DNA of 45,939 bases from Promethearchaeota archaeon (GTDB taxonomy: Archaea; Asgardarchaeota; Lokiarchaeia; Sigyniarchaeales; SOKP01), in assembly GCA_016839745.1 (NCBI GenBank), contig JAEOTS010000057.1, forward strand, positions 1-45,939, in the 5' to 3' direction. Numbering within the stretch: the stretch's first letter is position 1; every line of letters starts with the position of its first letter. A program made the translations under genes and the position numbers. The notes under the pieces were generated by a model. It worked only from the letters and a program-made list of their open reading frames with translations, made no database searches and was not told the DNA's origin. This document shows, piece after piece, positions 9,835 through 17,783 of the stretch.

Positions 9835-10467
9835 TTACTCTTTTTTCAAAAGTAAATAAATTTTTCTTTTTTTTGGGCTATTTGGATTATCGATAATAAA
9901 ATTTCCGTTAAAATTCGTGTTTTTAGCTATAATATCTCCAATATTATCCAAAACAGTTTTATTTTTTGGATAAAATTGAATAACTACTTTCCCTTTTGGC
10001 TTCAGAATCGTATAAAACGATTTAAAAAGACTAATTAAAACCAAATCCTTTTTTTTTAGATTTGAATCCTTGTAGATCCATTGTAAAGCTGAAATAGAAA
10101 TAATTGCATCGAACATGCTCGGTTGAAATGGAGGAAAACACATATCAGCAAGAATTGGATTTAAATCTTTGATATCATAAAACTTGAGAAAACCTGAAAT
10201 GATGTCAAGTGCTATTGTCTTGTGTCCTAATTCATCCAAATAAATTGACACAAATCCAGGACCACAACCAGCATCTAGTATTAAAAAATGATTCTTTTTA
10301 AGTTCCAATATTTCTAATGCTCTCAATGTAATCTTTCTTTGTGTACGCATTATGGACTTAGACTTGGCATACATAGAAAGAGTTTCATTAGTATAGTAAT
10401 CTAAAACGCTCTCAAATAATTCTTCTGGCCTTTTTCGTTTGACATTAAAAAAATAATCATCGCTCAA
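9835..10467 (-). CDS. Bud23-like rRNA (guanine-N7) methyltransferase
   Basis: This 210-residue class I SAM-dependent methyltransferase has the SAM-binding motif DAGCGPG near residue 63 and an acidic strand end ALDI. Motifs match eukaryotic Bud23/WBSCR22, which makes m7G in 18S rRNA with Trm112: an N-terminal RPEELF, SISALQWI in the catalytic region, VIQFYPKN, and a C-terminal DNPNSPKKRKIYL. Length fits the catalytic core without the long basic tail of the eukaryotic enzyme. It is divergent from the eS25-like gene, which also points to ribosome biogenesis. The family assignment is from remembered motifs; the target base is inferred. Confidence 0.82.
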   Translation of the reverse strand: MSDDYFFNVKRKRPEELFESVLDYYTNETLSMYAKSKSIMRTQRKITLRALEILELKKNHFLILDAGCGPGFVSIYLDELGHKTIALDIISGFLKFYDIKDLNPILADMCFPPFQPSMFDAIISISALQWIYKDSNLKKKDLVLISLFKSFYTILKPKGKVVIQFYPKNKTVLDNIGDIIAKNTNFNGNFIIDNPNSPKKRKIYLLLKKE

Positions 10468-10607
10468 AATGAATATGCCTATTTAAATTGCTTGACTAAT
10501 TGATACGGAGAAAGCTTTCTTAAATTAGTTTATAAATCAAAAATTTTATTAGAATTTAAATATTTAATATTTCAATTAGCTTTAATTTTTGACATTTCAA
10601 TTTTTTA

Positions 10608-10919
10608 ATGGTGAAACTGTTGTCTGAAAAAGAAGAAAAAATAGTAGTCAGAAAAGCAACGCTTAATTTAAGAAGAAAATACGGTAGAACTAAGCAAATA
10701 AGTATTGTAGAAAGAGACGCTTTTATCCCTAGCTCTATAGAAAAAGAGATTAGAGAGTCTCTCTCCAAGAGGAAATCAATATTGGCATCTGACATAGCTC
10801 TGAGGTATGATTTAAGAATCTCAACCGTAAATCTATTATTAAGACAATATGAAGAAGAAGGTATAATAAAATTATTAGATCCTAAGTTAAAATTAAAGAT
10901 TTATGTTCCTAATTCTTAA
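10608..10919 (+). CDS. Ribosomal protein eS25-like
   Basis: This is a 103-residue basic protein. The C-terminal part (residues about 50-103) has the winged-helix pattern of eS25: a helix, ASDIALRYDLRISTVNLLL, EEEGIIKLL, and a last strand ending IYVPNS, comparable to the IYTR ending of eS25. The N-terminus is Lys/Arg-rich as in ribosomal proteins. The start is the first ATG after a stop-rich AT tract. It is divergent from the Bud23-like gene. Another small winged-helix protein is possible, since the central conserved positions of eS25 are only partly kept. Confidence 0.65.
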   Translation: MVKLLSEKEEKIVVRKATLNLRRKYGRTKQISIVERDAFIPSSIEKEIRESLSKRKSILASDIALRYDLRISTVNLLLRQYEEEGIIKLLDPKLKLKIYVPNS

Positions 10920-11010
10920 TATTTATACAATTGAGTATCCCTCGTATAAAATTTCATACTTATGTTTGTAAACTTTTGGTAATTCAATAATTAAAGGTTT
11001 TAGAAAAAAA

Positions 11011-11020
11011 TTTATATTTC
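11011..11020 (+). promoter_or_regulatory. TATA box candidate for tRNA-Ser
   Basis: TTTATATTTC after an A-run lies about 40 bases before the tRNA 5' end. It would place the transcript start 10-15 bases upstream of the mature tRNA, which is a normal archaeal layout. Confidence 0.45.
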
Positions 11021-11053
11021 TTTGAACTAATCCTAATAATATACATTTTTTAA

Positions 11054-11158
11054 GCAGATGTAGCCTAGCTGGTAAGACGCCGGCTTCGAGAGTAATACTT
11101 AATTTCCGTTAAAGCCGGTGCGCGTGAGCGCTCGGGGGTTCGAATCCCTCCATCTGCG
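11054..11158 (+). tRNA. tRNA-Ser(CGA) with a 22-base intron
   Basis: The acceptor stem GCAGATG/CATCTGC is perfect, with discriminator G and no encoded CCA. The D arm is GCCT/AGAC with AGCTGGTA in the loop; its second pair is C-A. The anticodon stem is CCGGC/GCCGG with loop TT-CGA-G...A. The long variable arm GCGC-GTGA-GCGC marks a class II tRNA, and CGA decodes UCG serine. The T arm is GGGGG/CCCTC with TTCGAAT loop. Removing 11091-11112 restores a seven-base anticodon loop. Confidence 0.93.
11091..11112 (+). other. tRNA intron at the canonical 37/38 site
   Basis: These 22 bases interrupt the anticodon loop after position 37, the usual place for archaeal tRNA introns cut by the splicing endonuclease. 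I could not draw a clean bulge-helix-bulge, so the exact ends may shift by a base or two. Confidence 0.75.
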
Positions 11159-11193
11159 TTATTATCGAAAGAAATAAAATAAAGGTTATTATA

Positions 11194-11442
11194 ATGCCTG
11201 GTAATATTATCGTCTTAGGTGAATGGAATAAAGAATTATATTATGAGTCTAATTTTTGCGATAAAATAATTGAGGAAATCGTTTCTCAATTAGCTAATTT
11301 TATTAGATATAATCCTGATGATTTAAAAAAAGAAGTGCTAAAAAAGATTGTAACGAGAGGATTTTCCAATATTCCTAATAAAATAATCGGACCGGTTCAT
11401 TTAAAAGGAGAGGAAGTGGTAACAATTCATCTGAGCTTTTAG
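11194..11442 (+). CDS. Small hypothetical protein, possibly frameshifted
   Basis: This is an 82-residue frame starting at an ATG, 35 bases after the tRNA. It is acidic in the middle and has no known motif. A second open frame overlaps its end and runs to a TAA at 11532-11534; it reads as a plausible helical segment (SSELLAKLGITTKLISVIV) but has no start of its own. The two could be parts of one protein of about 120-130 residues joined by a frameshift near 11410-11440. Either way I cannot name a function. Confidence 0.5.
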   Translation: MPGNIIVLGEWNKELYYESNFCDKIIEEIVSQLANFIRYNPDDLKKEVLKKIVTRGFSNIPNKIIGPVHLKGEEVVTIHLSF

Positions 11443-11597
11443 CTAAATTAGGGATTACCACAAAACTAATTAGCGTTATTGTAACTGGAAGTTTGCCGTT
11501 CAGGCTGCTAAATTTAAAATTATTAAATAATTAATTTCTACAAGAAAAGAACTAAACGATTTTATACTAATTCCAAGAAATAAAATGCAAGCTCATA

Positions 11598-12530
11598 TTA
11601 TTGAATTAATTGTAGAATAATAGATTCCATTTGTGCTTTAGCTGACTCTAACTTGTTTAAAACTTCCACCGTTTTTTCTAGATCCTCTTCGTCCTCTTCG
11701 ATAATGAATAATAAATAAAAATCTAAATTCCCAAACTTTAAGCTTTCTACTAAACCAGAATATCTACTACCATCTTCAAATTTATCTGAAAATTCTAAAC
11801 GCTTCCTATTTTCTGTTATTATTTTTTTTTGGGCTTCCAGATATTTATCGTAAATCCGTATTTTTTCTACTAAATGCAAATGTGGTTTATAATATTCCCC
11901 AATTGTTATACCTTTAGAATCAAAGAGAGCCATCAAAATCGAGTTGTAATTTTTACTTATTCTAGAAAACAATCGAGAAACCATTTCCATTTTTTCAAAC
12001 AATAACGATAACCCTGATGAGAAAGCATCCATTATTGACTTAATATCGTAAATTGAAGTCTCAAAGAAAAAAATATCAAAATCATGACTGTACCTTATTA
12101 GAGCATGCTTTATCGTTAAAATCCTCTGATTTATTACCTTTTCTTTTGTAAGTTCTGGATCAAACTTATGAAAAAGAATACACAACGGAGGGTATTCTTG
12201 ATTCTCCTTTAAGAAAAGTAAAATTTGATCGAGATAATCTATCGTCTCAACATAGCGATCGTAATCTTGTGCATCAATAACATAAAAGAGTAGATCAGTT
12301 CCGCTAATGTATTTAGTAGGATTTTTTAAATACTCTTCTCTATATTGTAATTGTCCTCCAAAATCCATTCGAGTAAATTCAATCCCTAAAAATTTAAAAG
12401 CGTCGCGAGCAATTTTGCGTGTCGGCATCAATTTTAGGATCTCTTGTTCGAAACCAAACTTTTTGGTGATAGCTGTAATTATGCTAGTTTTACCCGCATA
12501 ATCAAGCCCGATAAAAGCAATTTTCTTAAT
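11598..12530 (-). CDS. Rag/Gtr-type GTPase with C-terminal roadblock-like domain, AUU start
   Basis: This is a small GTPase of the Rag/Gtr group (nucleotide-dependent switch). From the ATT at 12530-12528 the protein has 310 residues with G1 GLDYAGKTS (8-16), G2 Thr37 in MPTRK, G3 DFGGQ (56-60) and G4 HKFD (121-124). HKxD instead of NKxD is the hallmark of Rag GTPases. Residues about 190-310 look like the roadblock/longin-type dimerisation domain Rag proteins carry. The first conventional start codon (TTG at 12431) would delete the whole P-loop, so it is wrong. An in-frame TGA sits at 12539-12537 and GGTGA ends exactly six bases before the ATT. An alternative is a lost T near 12535, which would join an upstream ATG. 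Confidence 0.85.
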   Translation of the reverse strand: MKKIAFIGLDYAGKTSIITAITKKFGFEQEILKLMPTRKIARDAFKFLGIEFTRMDFGGQLQYREEYLKNPTKYISGTDLLFYVIDAQDYDRYVETIDYLDQILLFLKENQEYPPLCILFHKFDPELTKEKVINQRILTIKHALIRYSHDFDIFFFETSIYDIKSIMDAFSSGLSLLFEKMEMVSRLFSRISKNYNSILMALFDSKGITIGEYYKPHLHLVEKIRIYDKYLEAQKKIITENRKRLEFSDKFEDGSRYSGLVESLKFGNLDFYLLFIIEEDEEDLEKTVEVLNKLESAKAQMESIILQLIQ

Positions 12531-12541
12531 TTTTAATCACC
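12528..12541 (-). promoter_or_regulatory. Shine-Dalgarno GGTGA plus AUU start of the Rag-type GTPase
   Basis: Minus strand: GGTGA (12541-12537), six bases TTAAAA, then ATT AAG AAA. Spacing is identical to that of uS4 (to ATC) and the HIT gene (to ATT). Confidence 0.7.
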
Positions 12542-12692
12542 AGATCGTACAACCATGATCCCAAAATTTTCTTTAAAAAATGTCGGAAATAACTCTACAA
12601 AATATTTATAGTAGAAGGAATTAATAAATTCTTACTTTTTAGAGGAATATTGAAAGTGAAATTAAATTAGATTATTAATATCTATAAAAAAA

Positions 12693-12974
12693 TTAACCTC
12701 CCGAAATAGGAAAAGATATATAAAGTTGATCTCCCTCGTTTAACCTAGTCTTATAATTCTTCATGTAAGTTATGTTTCTACCGTTAAGTAAAATTATCAT
12801 TTGTGGGTTTAATTTCTTTTTGTTTTTGGATAGAATGCTATCATCTAAGAGATCTTTATATTCTTTAAGAAATTGGGAAATGATGTCACCTACAGTATCT
12901 CCCTCGTACTGTATTTTATTTTTTTTTACTCTCAACACAAATATGTTTAATAAATTTAAATCCACTTTAACCAT
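12693..12974 (-). CDS. MoaD/ThiS/SAMP-like ubiquitin-fold protein
   Basis: This 93-residue beta-grasp protein ends in ISFPISGG. The free C-terminal Gly-Gly is the mark of sulfur-carrier and ubiquitin-like modifiers, activated by an E1-like enzyme as adenylate and thiocarboxylate. The pattern of a helix after strand two (GDTVGDIISQFLKEY) and the late GDQLYISFPISGG fits MoaD. It may serve molybdopterin synthesis, tRNA thiolation or protein modification; the downstream partner is not in the window. A ThiI-like gene lies 174 bases upstream on the same strand, which leans towards tRNA thiolation. Confidence 0.85.
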   Translation of the reverse strand: MVKVDLNLLNIFVLRVKKNKIQYEGDTVGDIISQFLKEYKDLLDDSILSKNKKKLNPQMIILLNGRNITYMKNYKTRLNEGDQLYISFPISGG

Positions 12975-13148
12975 GAAATTTTAGCTCGTTTCTATTGAAG
13001 TATTATATGCTATCTTAAAATTCTATTCCTAATTTGACTCAATTTTAATAAAATAGACTAATTTTTAAGCTTAATTATAATGAAAAATAACAACTTCTAA
13101 AAATTAGCTCTTAATCTCTTTAATATTGGAGTATCTCGAAGACTTTTA

Positions 13149-14378
13149 TTAAAAAATTTTTACTTCTAATCCTTTTTCCATGCTATCTTCAAGCAACTTA
13201 TCAATTTTTAAGTTATCGTATACTTTTTTTAAATTCACAATATCAAATTCTTGATTTTCAGGTTTAAATGGGCAATAATCAATATTTCTTATATTTTTAG
13301 ATATTTTCAACCTTAAATTATTTATCTTTCCTTTACCAAATCCTATTACCGGCGTAAAAATTGGAAAGTTAGAAATCAAACTATTAATTCCTAAAGTATC
13401 TAGATCTATTGAGTCAGGACAAAGGCTCGAGCCATTTAAACTTGACCCATCTATACTTGCTCTAATCTTTTTGTGAAAGTGATATTTAGGATTCATAAGA
13501 ATTTTTGAAAGAATTTCAAACCTAATTAATCTGCAAATGCCACAAAAATATTGCTTATCAATTAAATCTGAACTGATTTTCTTAAGGATATTATGAATAT
13601 CGATTTTTATTAACTGAAATCGACTATATGGTACATATTCCCCTACTTCTTTCCAATTAGACAACCAAATTTCGTTGTCAGCTTTATCTTTTTTAATATC
13701 AATTAATACAGGATATATCTCTGAACCTCTTCTCAATAAAAGAAAACCCGCAATTAAATCGTTTAATCTCCCTATATCCATAACAAGCATCTTCTTTTGA
13801 GGTTCTATTGGCAAACCACCCCATTTACTTTGAATGACTTGAGAAAAAATATAGCAAAAGTCTCCTCTAACTTCTATATAGATTTGTTTTTTGGGTTGTG
13901 TGAGATTAACCTTTAAGTTATGATTTGGAAAATTATCGATAATGGCTTTTCCCACAATTTGAGCAACTTCTATTGAAGTATAACTATGATTTCCAGACCT
14001 TTTCACCCTAAGCGCAAAAGTATCGTTCTTATCCAGCACTTCTTTCGCAACCTCAATTGTTCTTTCAGTAATGTTTTTAAGGTTGTCTGATGTCCTAATT
14101 GCTGGGCTAATGGAATGCACGCCAAATGCATTCTTTAATATATTTATCGCATTAGGGATATATTTATTATTAAAGAAGAAAAAGACCCTTGACGAATCTT
14201 TACTTATCTGATATTTGTTAAATGGTATTCCTTTTCGCCTAAGGATATTTTTTATGTTACTCATTAAGTACTTCAACATACGAATTTTGACTTTCTGTGA
14301 TTTAAGCCAAATCTCCGCATATCGTATTAATACCAAATTATACTGTTTTAGAAAAAGGCTATCTGCCATAATATTCAA
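13149..14378 (-). CDS. ThiI-like protein with decayed PP-loop
   Basis: This 409-residue protein has the domain order of ThiI: an N-terminal ferredoxin-like domain (about 10-80), a THUMP RNA-binding domain (about 85-185, with FALRVKRSGNHSYTS) and an adenine-nucleotide alpha hydrolase domain. In active ThiI the last domain starts with a SGGxDSP ATP loop; here the matching place reads DIGRLND followed by LIAGFLLLRRGSEIYPVLID, so the loop is lost. The later CxxC-region CGICRLIRFEIL is kept, but the GxSLGQ loop is not. It may bind tRNA without thiolating it or act as a partner. It is the last gene of a four-gene minus-strand operon, starting 7 bases after the phosphoesterase. Confidence 0.75.
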   Translation of the reverse strand: MNIMADSLFLKQYNLVLIRYAEIWLKSQKVKIRMLKYLMSNIKNILRRKGIPFNKYQISKDSSRVFFFFNNKYIPNAINILKNAFGVHSISPAIRTSDNLKNITERTIEVAKEVLDKNDTFALRVKRSGNHSYTSIEVAQIVGKAIIDNFPNHNLKVNLTQPKKQIYIEVRGDFCYIFSQVIQSKWGGLPIEPQKKMLVMDIGRLNDLIAGFLLLRRGSEIYPVLIDIKKDKADNEIWLSNWKEVGEYVPYSRFQLIKIDIHNILKKISSDLIDKQYFCGICRLIRFEILSKILMNPKYHFHKKIRASIDGSSLNGSSLCPDSIDLDTLGINSLISNFPIFTPVIGFGKGKINNLRLKISKNIRNIDYCPFKPENQEFDIVNLKKVYDNLKIDKLLEDSMEKGLEVKIF

Positions 14379-14385
14379 ATAACGA

Positions 14386-15981
14386 TTAAATTAGAATTGT
14401 TAAATAATAATTACCAATAACTTTTACTTTTCCAGTTCTTAAGTTATGTTCTTTCAATACAACTAATCCTTTCTTATAAATCTCTATTTCAATAAAAACC
14501 TCATCAAAATACTTACCTTCTAGGTTTCCACTGTTGGAAAAAATAGTATTTTCAATTTTAACATTAAAAGATATGCTCGGTGAAGAATTTAACACCAGAT
14601 CTATTTGTGAGCTGGCAAATTGAGAAAGAACGTCACCAGAATCAATTAATTCCGTTCTCCACACGCTTAACGGAGTAGGTATTAAATTATGAAAAAAACA
14701 AACTCCAAATAATTTCTGGTGACTAAGCGATAATACTTTATCAATAAAATCTTTTAATTTTTTTCGACCTATAAATCCATCCTTTGAATCTAATGTGGTA
14801 GAATTCATTCCCTGAAAATAAATTTTATCATTCTCGTACAAAGGATTAAATTCTCCAAAATAATGTTTCCAATATTCCCAAGCGAGAGGTTTAGAGTCTG
14901 TATATCCAGGAACAACTAGGTATGGATGCTCCAATTGACGGAGTTTTTCCTTCGCTATTTTAAATTCTTCCTTAAAACTGTTATTAGTTAGATTACCATT
15001 ATGAACGACTAAGTCTACTTCGTCAATTTTATTAATTTTCCCTATTACTCTATCTAAATTACTAACTTCGCCCTCAAACTGCTCTGAAACTAAGGAATTT
15101 GATAATTGGATAAATCTAGCAATAGGTTTCTGGTTCTTTTCTATTTGTAATGGAATGTAGTAGTTTACTTCGCGCAGAATTTCGCGCGTAGAATCTGAAT
15201 CTAAAACAGGGATCACTTTAAAATTAAGATCACTACCTTCAATATCAATTACAGAATAAGTAAATAATTCTCGATACCTTGTTTTATTACAAGAAAAAGT
15301 TCCCGCATTAAAAATGAAAAGATCTTTATCACTACTACTTACAGTATAAAGATTAGATGTATGGCGATGGCCATTTAAAACTAAGTCTGCTTTTGCCTCT
15401 AAAAGCATTTTAAGCATGTCTCCAGAATCATCTATAGCCGATCGTTCTTTTCCCGTATAAGGGATAGGTATTAATTGATGATGAAAACAAATAACTTTAA
15501 ACTTATTTTCTCTTGCTGGTTTTTCTAACTCTTCTCTAACCGAATTTATTATATTATGGTGAATAATCCCTCCAGGCAGATCAGGTTTTGTGCTATCAAT
15601 ACCGAGAATATAAATATCTTCATCTTCATATGCATAATGTCTTCTGCCAATCATTTCCTCAAATAATAAATAGCCTACATTCATAGCATCGTGATTACCG
15701 ATTAATACCATTATTGGACTTTTCGATATTGGATCAAATTTCTTAAATTGCTCTAAAGCATATTCATAATCCAGCAGGGTTCCCAAATGGGTGATATCTC
15801 CTAAGTTTAGGTAGATAGATGCGTTTTTAATTTTATTAATTTTTTCAATTCCAACGTTAAAGGCGTGAAGATTAAAAGCTCCTGCAGCATGAGTGATATG
15901 CGTGTCAGATATTATTACAAGTCTCTTTTTCGACTTTAAATTACTTTGAGTATTAATTTTTAAGCTTTTTTCGGTCGTCAT
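14386..15981 (-). CDS. Double calcineurin-like metallophosphoesterase, second half degenerate
   Basis: Residues about 18-275 form a full metallophosphoesterase domain: ISDTHIT (metal Asp/His), GDITHLG, GNHDAMN (catalytic Asn-His-Asp), FHHQLIP and NGHRHTS. Residues about 280-531 repeat the fold with the motifs worn away: HNGNLTNN in place of GD, PGYTDSKP in place of GNHD, FFHNLIPTP still recognisable, and no GHxH. So the protein has one catalytic and one probably structural domain. The substrate is unknown; cyclic nucleotides, nucleotides or phospholipid headgroups are possible for the family. It starts one base after the stop of the upstream acyltransferase, so translation is probably coupled. 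Confidence 0.85.
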   Translation of the reverse strand: MTTEKSLKINTQSNLKSKKRLVIISDTHITHAAGAFNLHAFNVGIEKINKIKNASIYLNLGDITHLGTLLDYEYALEQFKKFDPISKSPIMVLIGNHDAMNVGYLLFEEMIGRRHYAYEDEDIYILGIDSTKPDLPGGIIHHNIINSVREELEKPARENKFKVICFHHQLIPIPYTGKERSAIDDSGDMLKMLLEAKADLVLNGHRHTSNLYTVSSSDKDLFIFNAGTFSCNKTRYRELFTYSVIDIEGSDLNFKVIPVLDSDSTREILREVNYYIPLQIEKNQKPIARFIQLSNSLVSEQFEGEVSNLDRVIGKINKIDEVDLVVHNGNLTNNSFKEEFKIAKEKLRQLEHPYLVVPGYTDSKPLAWEYWKHYFGEFNPLYENDKIYFQGMNSTTLDSKDGFIGRKKLKDFIDKVLSLSHQKLFGVCFFHNLIPTPLSVWRTELIDSGDVLSQFASSQIDLVLNSSPSISFNVKIENTIFSNSGNLEGKYFDEVFIEIEIYKKGLVVLKEHNLRTGKVKVIGNYYLTILI

Positions 15982-15982
15982 A

Positions 15983-16726
15983 TTACTTTGTTTTTTTTAA
16001 TTTTGCAGGATGCCCCATATAAAGTGAATCTTCTTCTAAAACAGCGTTATGGTTTGTGTAGGAATGAGCCGAAAGTCTCACATTTCGTTTTACGAGAGTA
16101 CCAGGTAAAAGAACGCATTTTGCTCCGATAAGTACATCGCTTTCAACTTTAACCTTTTTCAAAATAAAATTATCTTGTTCAATTCCAAAACTCAAAACCG
16201 AAGAGTTCATCCCTATAATAACATTTTTACCAATTGATACAAACTCTGAAGATATCCAACTATTATCACAAATTGTTTTTTTACCGATTTTTACCCCAAA
16301 AAACCTTAATGTAAAACGATTTTTAAACCATGGAAATGGATTTGACGCCATAACATATAGCGGCCACTTTTTGATAATATTTCGGATGTTCCAAAAAATG
16401 TAGTCTCGATCCTCTAGGGACCTCTTAAAATTTCCTTCTTTTGGAACATGAATAAGATTTACTACTTTTAAAATTAAAAATGAAGCCAGAATTGCACTAA
16501 ATTGAATTATATAAATTGCCACTAAAAAATTTAAAGGAACAAGTAGAAAAAATACCCAAATGAAGGTCTCGCTCCAGAAGTAAGTAAAGTACAAATATTC
16601 AAAAAGAGAGCATGGAATAAAGCTTAGAATAATTATCAATAAGTATAATATTAAATACTTATTTCTGATTCTTTCATCGATAGGAGCTGGCGATTCACCC
16701 TTTAAACTTGCTGGTTGAAACAACAA
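15983..16726 (-). CDS. Membrane-anchored hexapeptide (left-handed beta-helix) acyltransferase, copy 1
   Basis: This 247-residue protein starts with two hydrophobic segments (about 28-55 and 68-92). A soluble domain follows with RFFGVKIGKKTI and hexapeptide repeats such as VSIGKNVIIGMNSSVLSFG and VLIGAKCVLLPGTLV, ending in SLYMGHPAKL. This order resembles membrane proteins with C-terminal hexapeptide transferase domains linked to peptide or polysaccharide assembly. It probably acylates a sugar or lipid headgroup at the inner face of the membrane. The start is a TTG directly after the TGA of the upstream gene with GGAGG five bases before it; a second TTG follows at once. Confidence 0.75.
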   Translation of the reverse strand: MLFQPASLKGESPAPIDERIRNKYLILYLLIIILSFIPCSLFEYLYFTYFWSETFIWVFFLLVPLNFLVAIYIIQFSAILASFLILKVVNLIHVPKEGNFKRSLEDRDYIFWNIRNIIKKWPLYVMASNPFPWFKNRFTLRFFGVKIGKKTICDNSWISSEFVSIGKNVIIGMNSSVLSFGIEQDNFILKKVKVESDVLIGAKCVLLPGTLVKRNVRLSAHSYTNHNAVLEEDSLYMGHPAKLKKTK

Positions 16727-17596
16727 TCATTCCTCCTTTAAATTTAATTTTGTCCCATTTTGTCTTTCTTTAGATACTTCGATCCCTTCTTTCACTTTCA
16801 CAGCTTTTTGATGAGATTCTTCTACTGATTGAATAGGTAACGTAATACTTACTGGAGTACCCACATGAATTAAATTTCCTTCTAAATTCTGGTTTATTTT
16901 CGTGTAGCTGTTTACTCCTAATATAGCAAAATCCTCCATGACTGTTCCCGGTGAGATTATAGTATGCGGTCCTACTACGCACGCTTTTCCGATTTTCACT
17001 TTTTTAATAAGCACTTTATCTTGATAGATCAGGTGCGAAAAAATACAGATATTTAACGAAGTCATAGTAAAATCACCTATTTCCACAAATTCCGGATCGA
17101 TGTATCCTTCGTATAAAACAACACTTCTCCCGACTCGTGTGCCAAAAAATCTATAAGCAATTATGTCAAGCCAAGGTAAAGGCAATGCTCGTGCCAACCA
17201 AATAGGAAAGAATGCCGTCCAGAACCTTCTATGCATATATTTCCAATCTTTACTACCTCTTTCATATACCCCCTCTTTAGGTTGTGAAAGTTTGTTTAAT
17301 ATCCTGAATATCCCCGCCGAAAATATAATGATTGTAAATACAAATAGAAAAACATTACCATATATGTTTAGAGGAAGGAGTAACCAATAATACCATTCTG
17401 CTTTTAATCCAAAGGAATAAAATTCTGATCCTGTCAAGAGATAATATAAGCTATTTATAAACCACAGATTCACAAAAAACAAAACTAAGCCCCCGATAAA
17501 TAACTGCACAATTATTATCAAAGAGAAGGGAGTTTTGTAGACTCCAGATGTTGATATAAATCCCATTTCAAATTTAGAATCTTCTTCTCTTTCCAC
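16727..17596 (-). CDS. Membrane-anchored hexapeptide acyltransferase, copy 2
   Basis: This 289-residue paralog of the downstream gene is the first gene of the operon. It has hydrophobic segments at about 25-50 and 68-95, then YRFFGTRVGRSVVLYEGYIDPEFVEIG, hexapeptide repeats (VKIGKACVVGPHTIISPG) and a closing HVGTPVS. It has a longer, highly charged C-terminal tail than copy 1. The two proteins may form a hetero-oligomer, since hexapeptide transferases are trimers. An ATG start follows an AT-rich divergent region shared with the coiled-coil gene at 17784. Confidence 0.75.
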   Translation of the reverse strand: MEREEDSKFEMGFISTSGVYKTPFSLIIIVQLFIGGLVLFFVNLWFINSLYYLLTGSEFYSFGLKAEWYYWLLLPLNIYGNVFLFVFTIIIFSAGIFRILNKLSQPKEGVYERGSKDWKYMHRRFWTAFFPIWLARALPLPWLDIIAYRFFGTRVGRSVVLYEGYIDPEFVEIGDFTMTSLNICIFSHLIYQDKVLIKKVKIGKACVVGPHTIISPGTVMEDFAILGVNSYTKINQNLEGNLIHVGTPVSITLPIQSVEESHQKAVKVKEGIEVSKERQNGTKLNLKEE

Positions 17597-17783
17597 ATAA
17601 ATTCACAATAAACTGATGAATCGCTATTATTATATTATAACAACCGTAAGATAAATAAATTTTACACAATTGTTATTATAAAATATTAATTAATTATAAA
17701 ATAGATTTTTAAAACAGATCCATTATATATTTTATAATATAATAAAAAACAACCTACAAAAAAAATCAATAATCATACAGAGA

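Noticed and set aside
12307..12501. Plus-strand open frame across the P-loop region of the Rag-type gene
   Set aside because: It is antisense to the conserved GTPase motifs and has no protein-like pattern.
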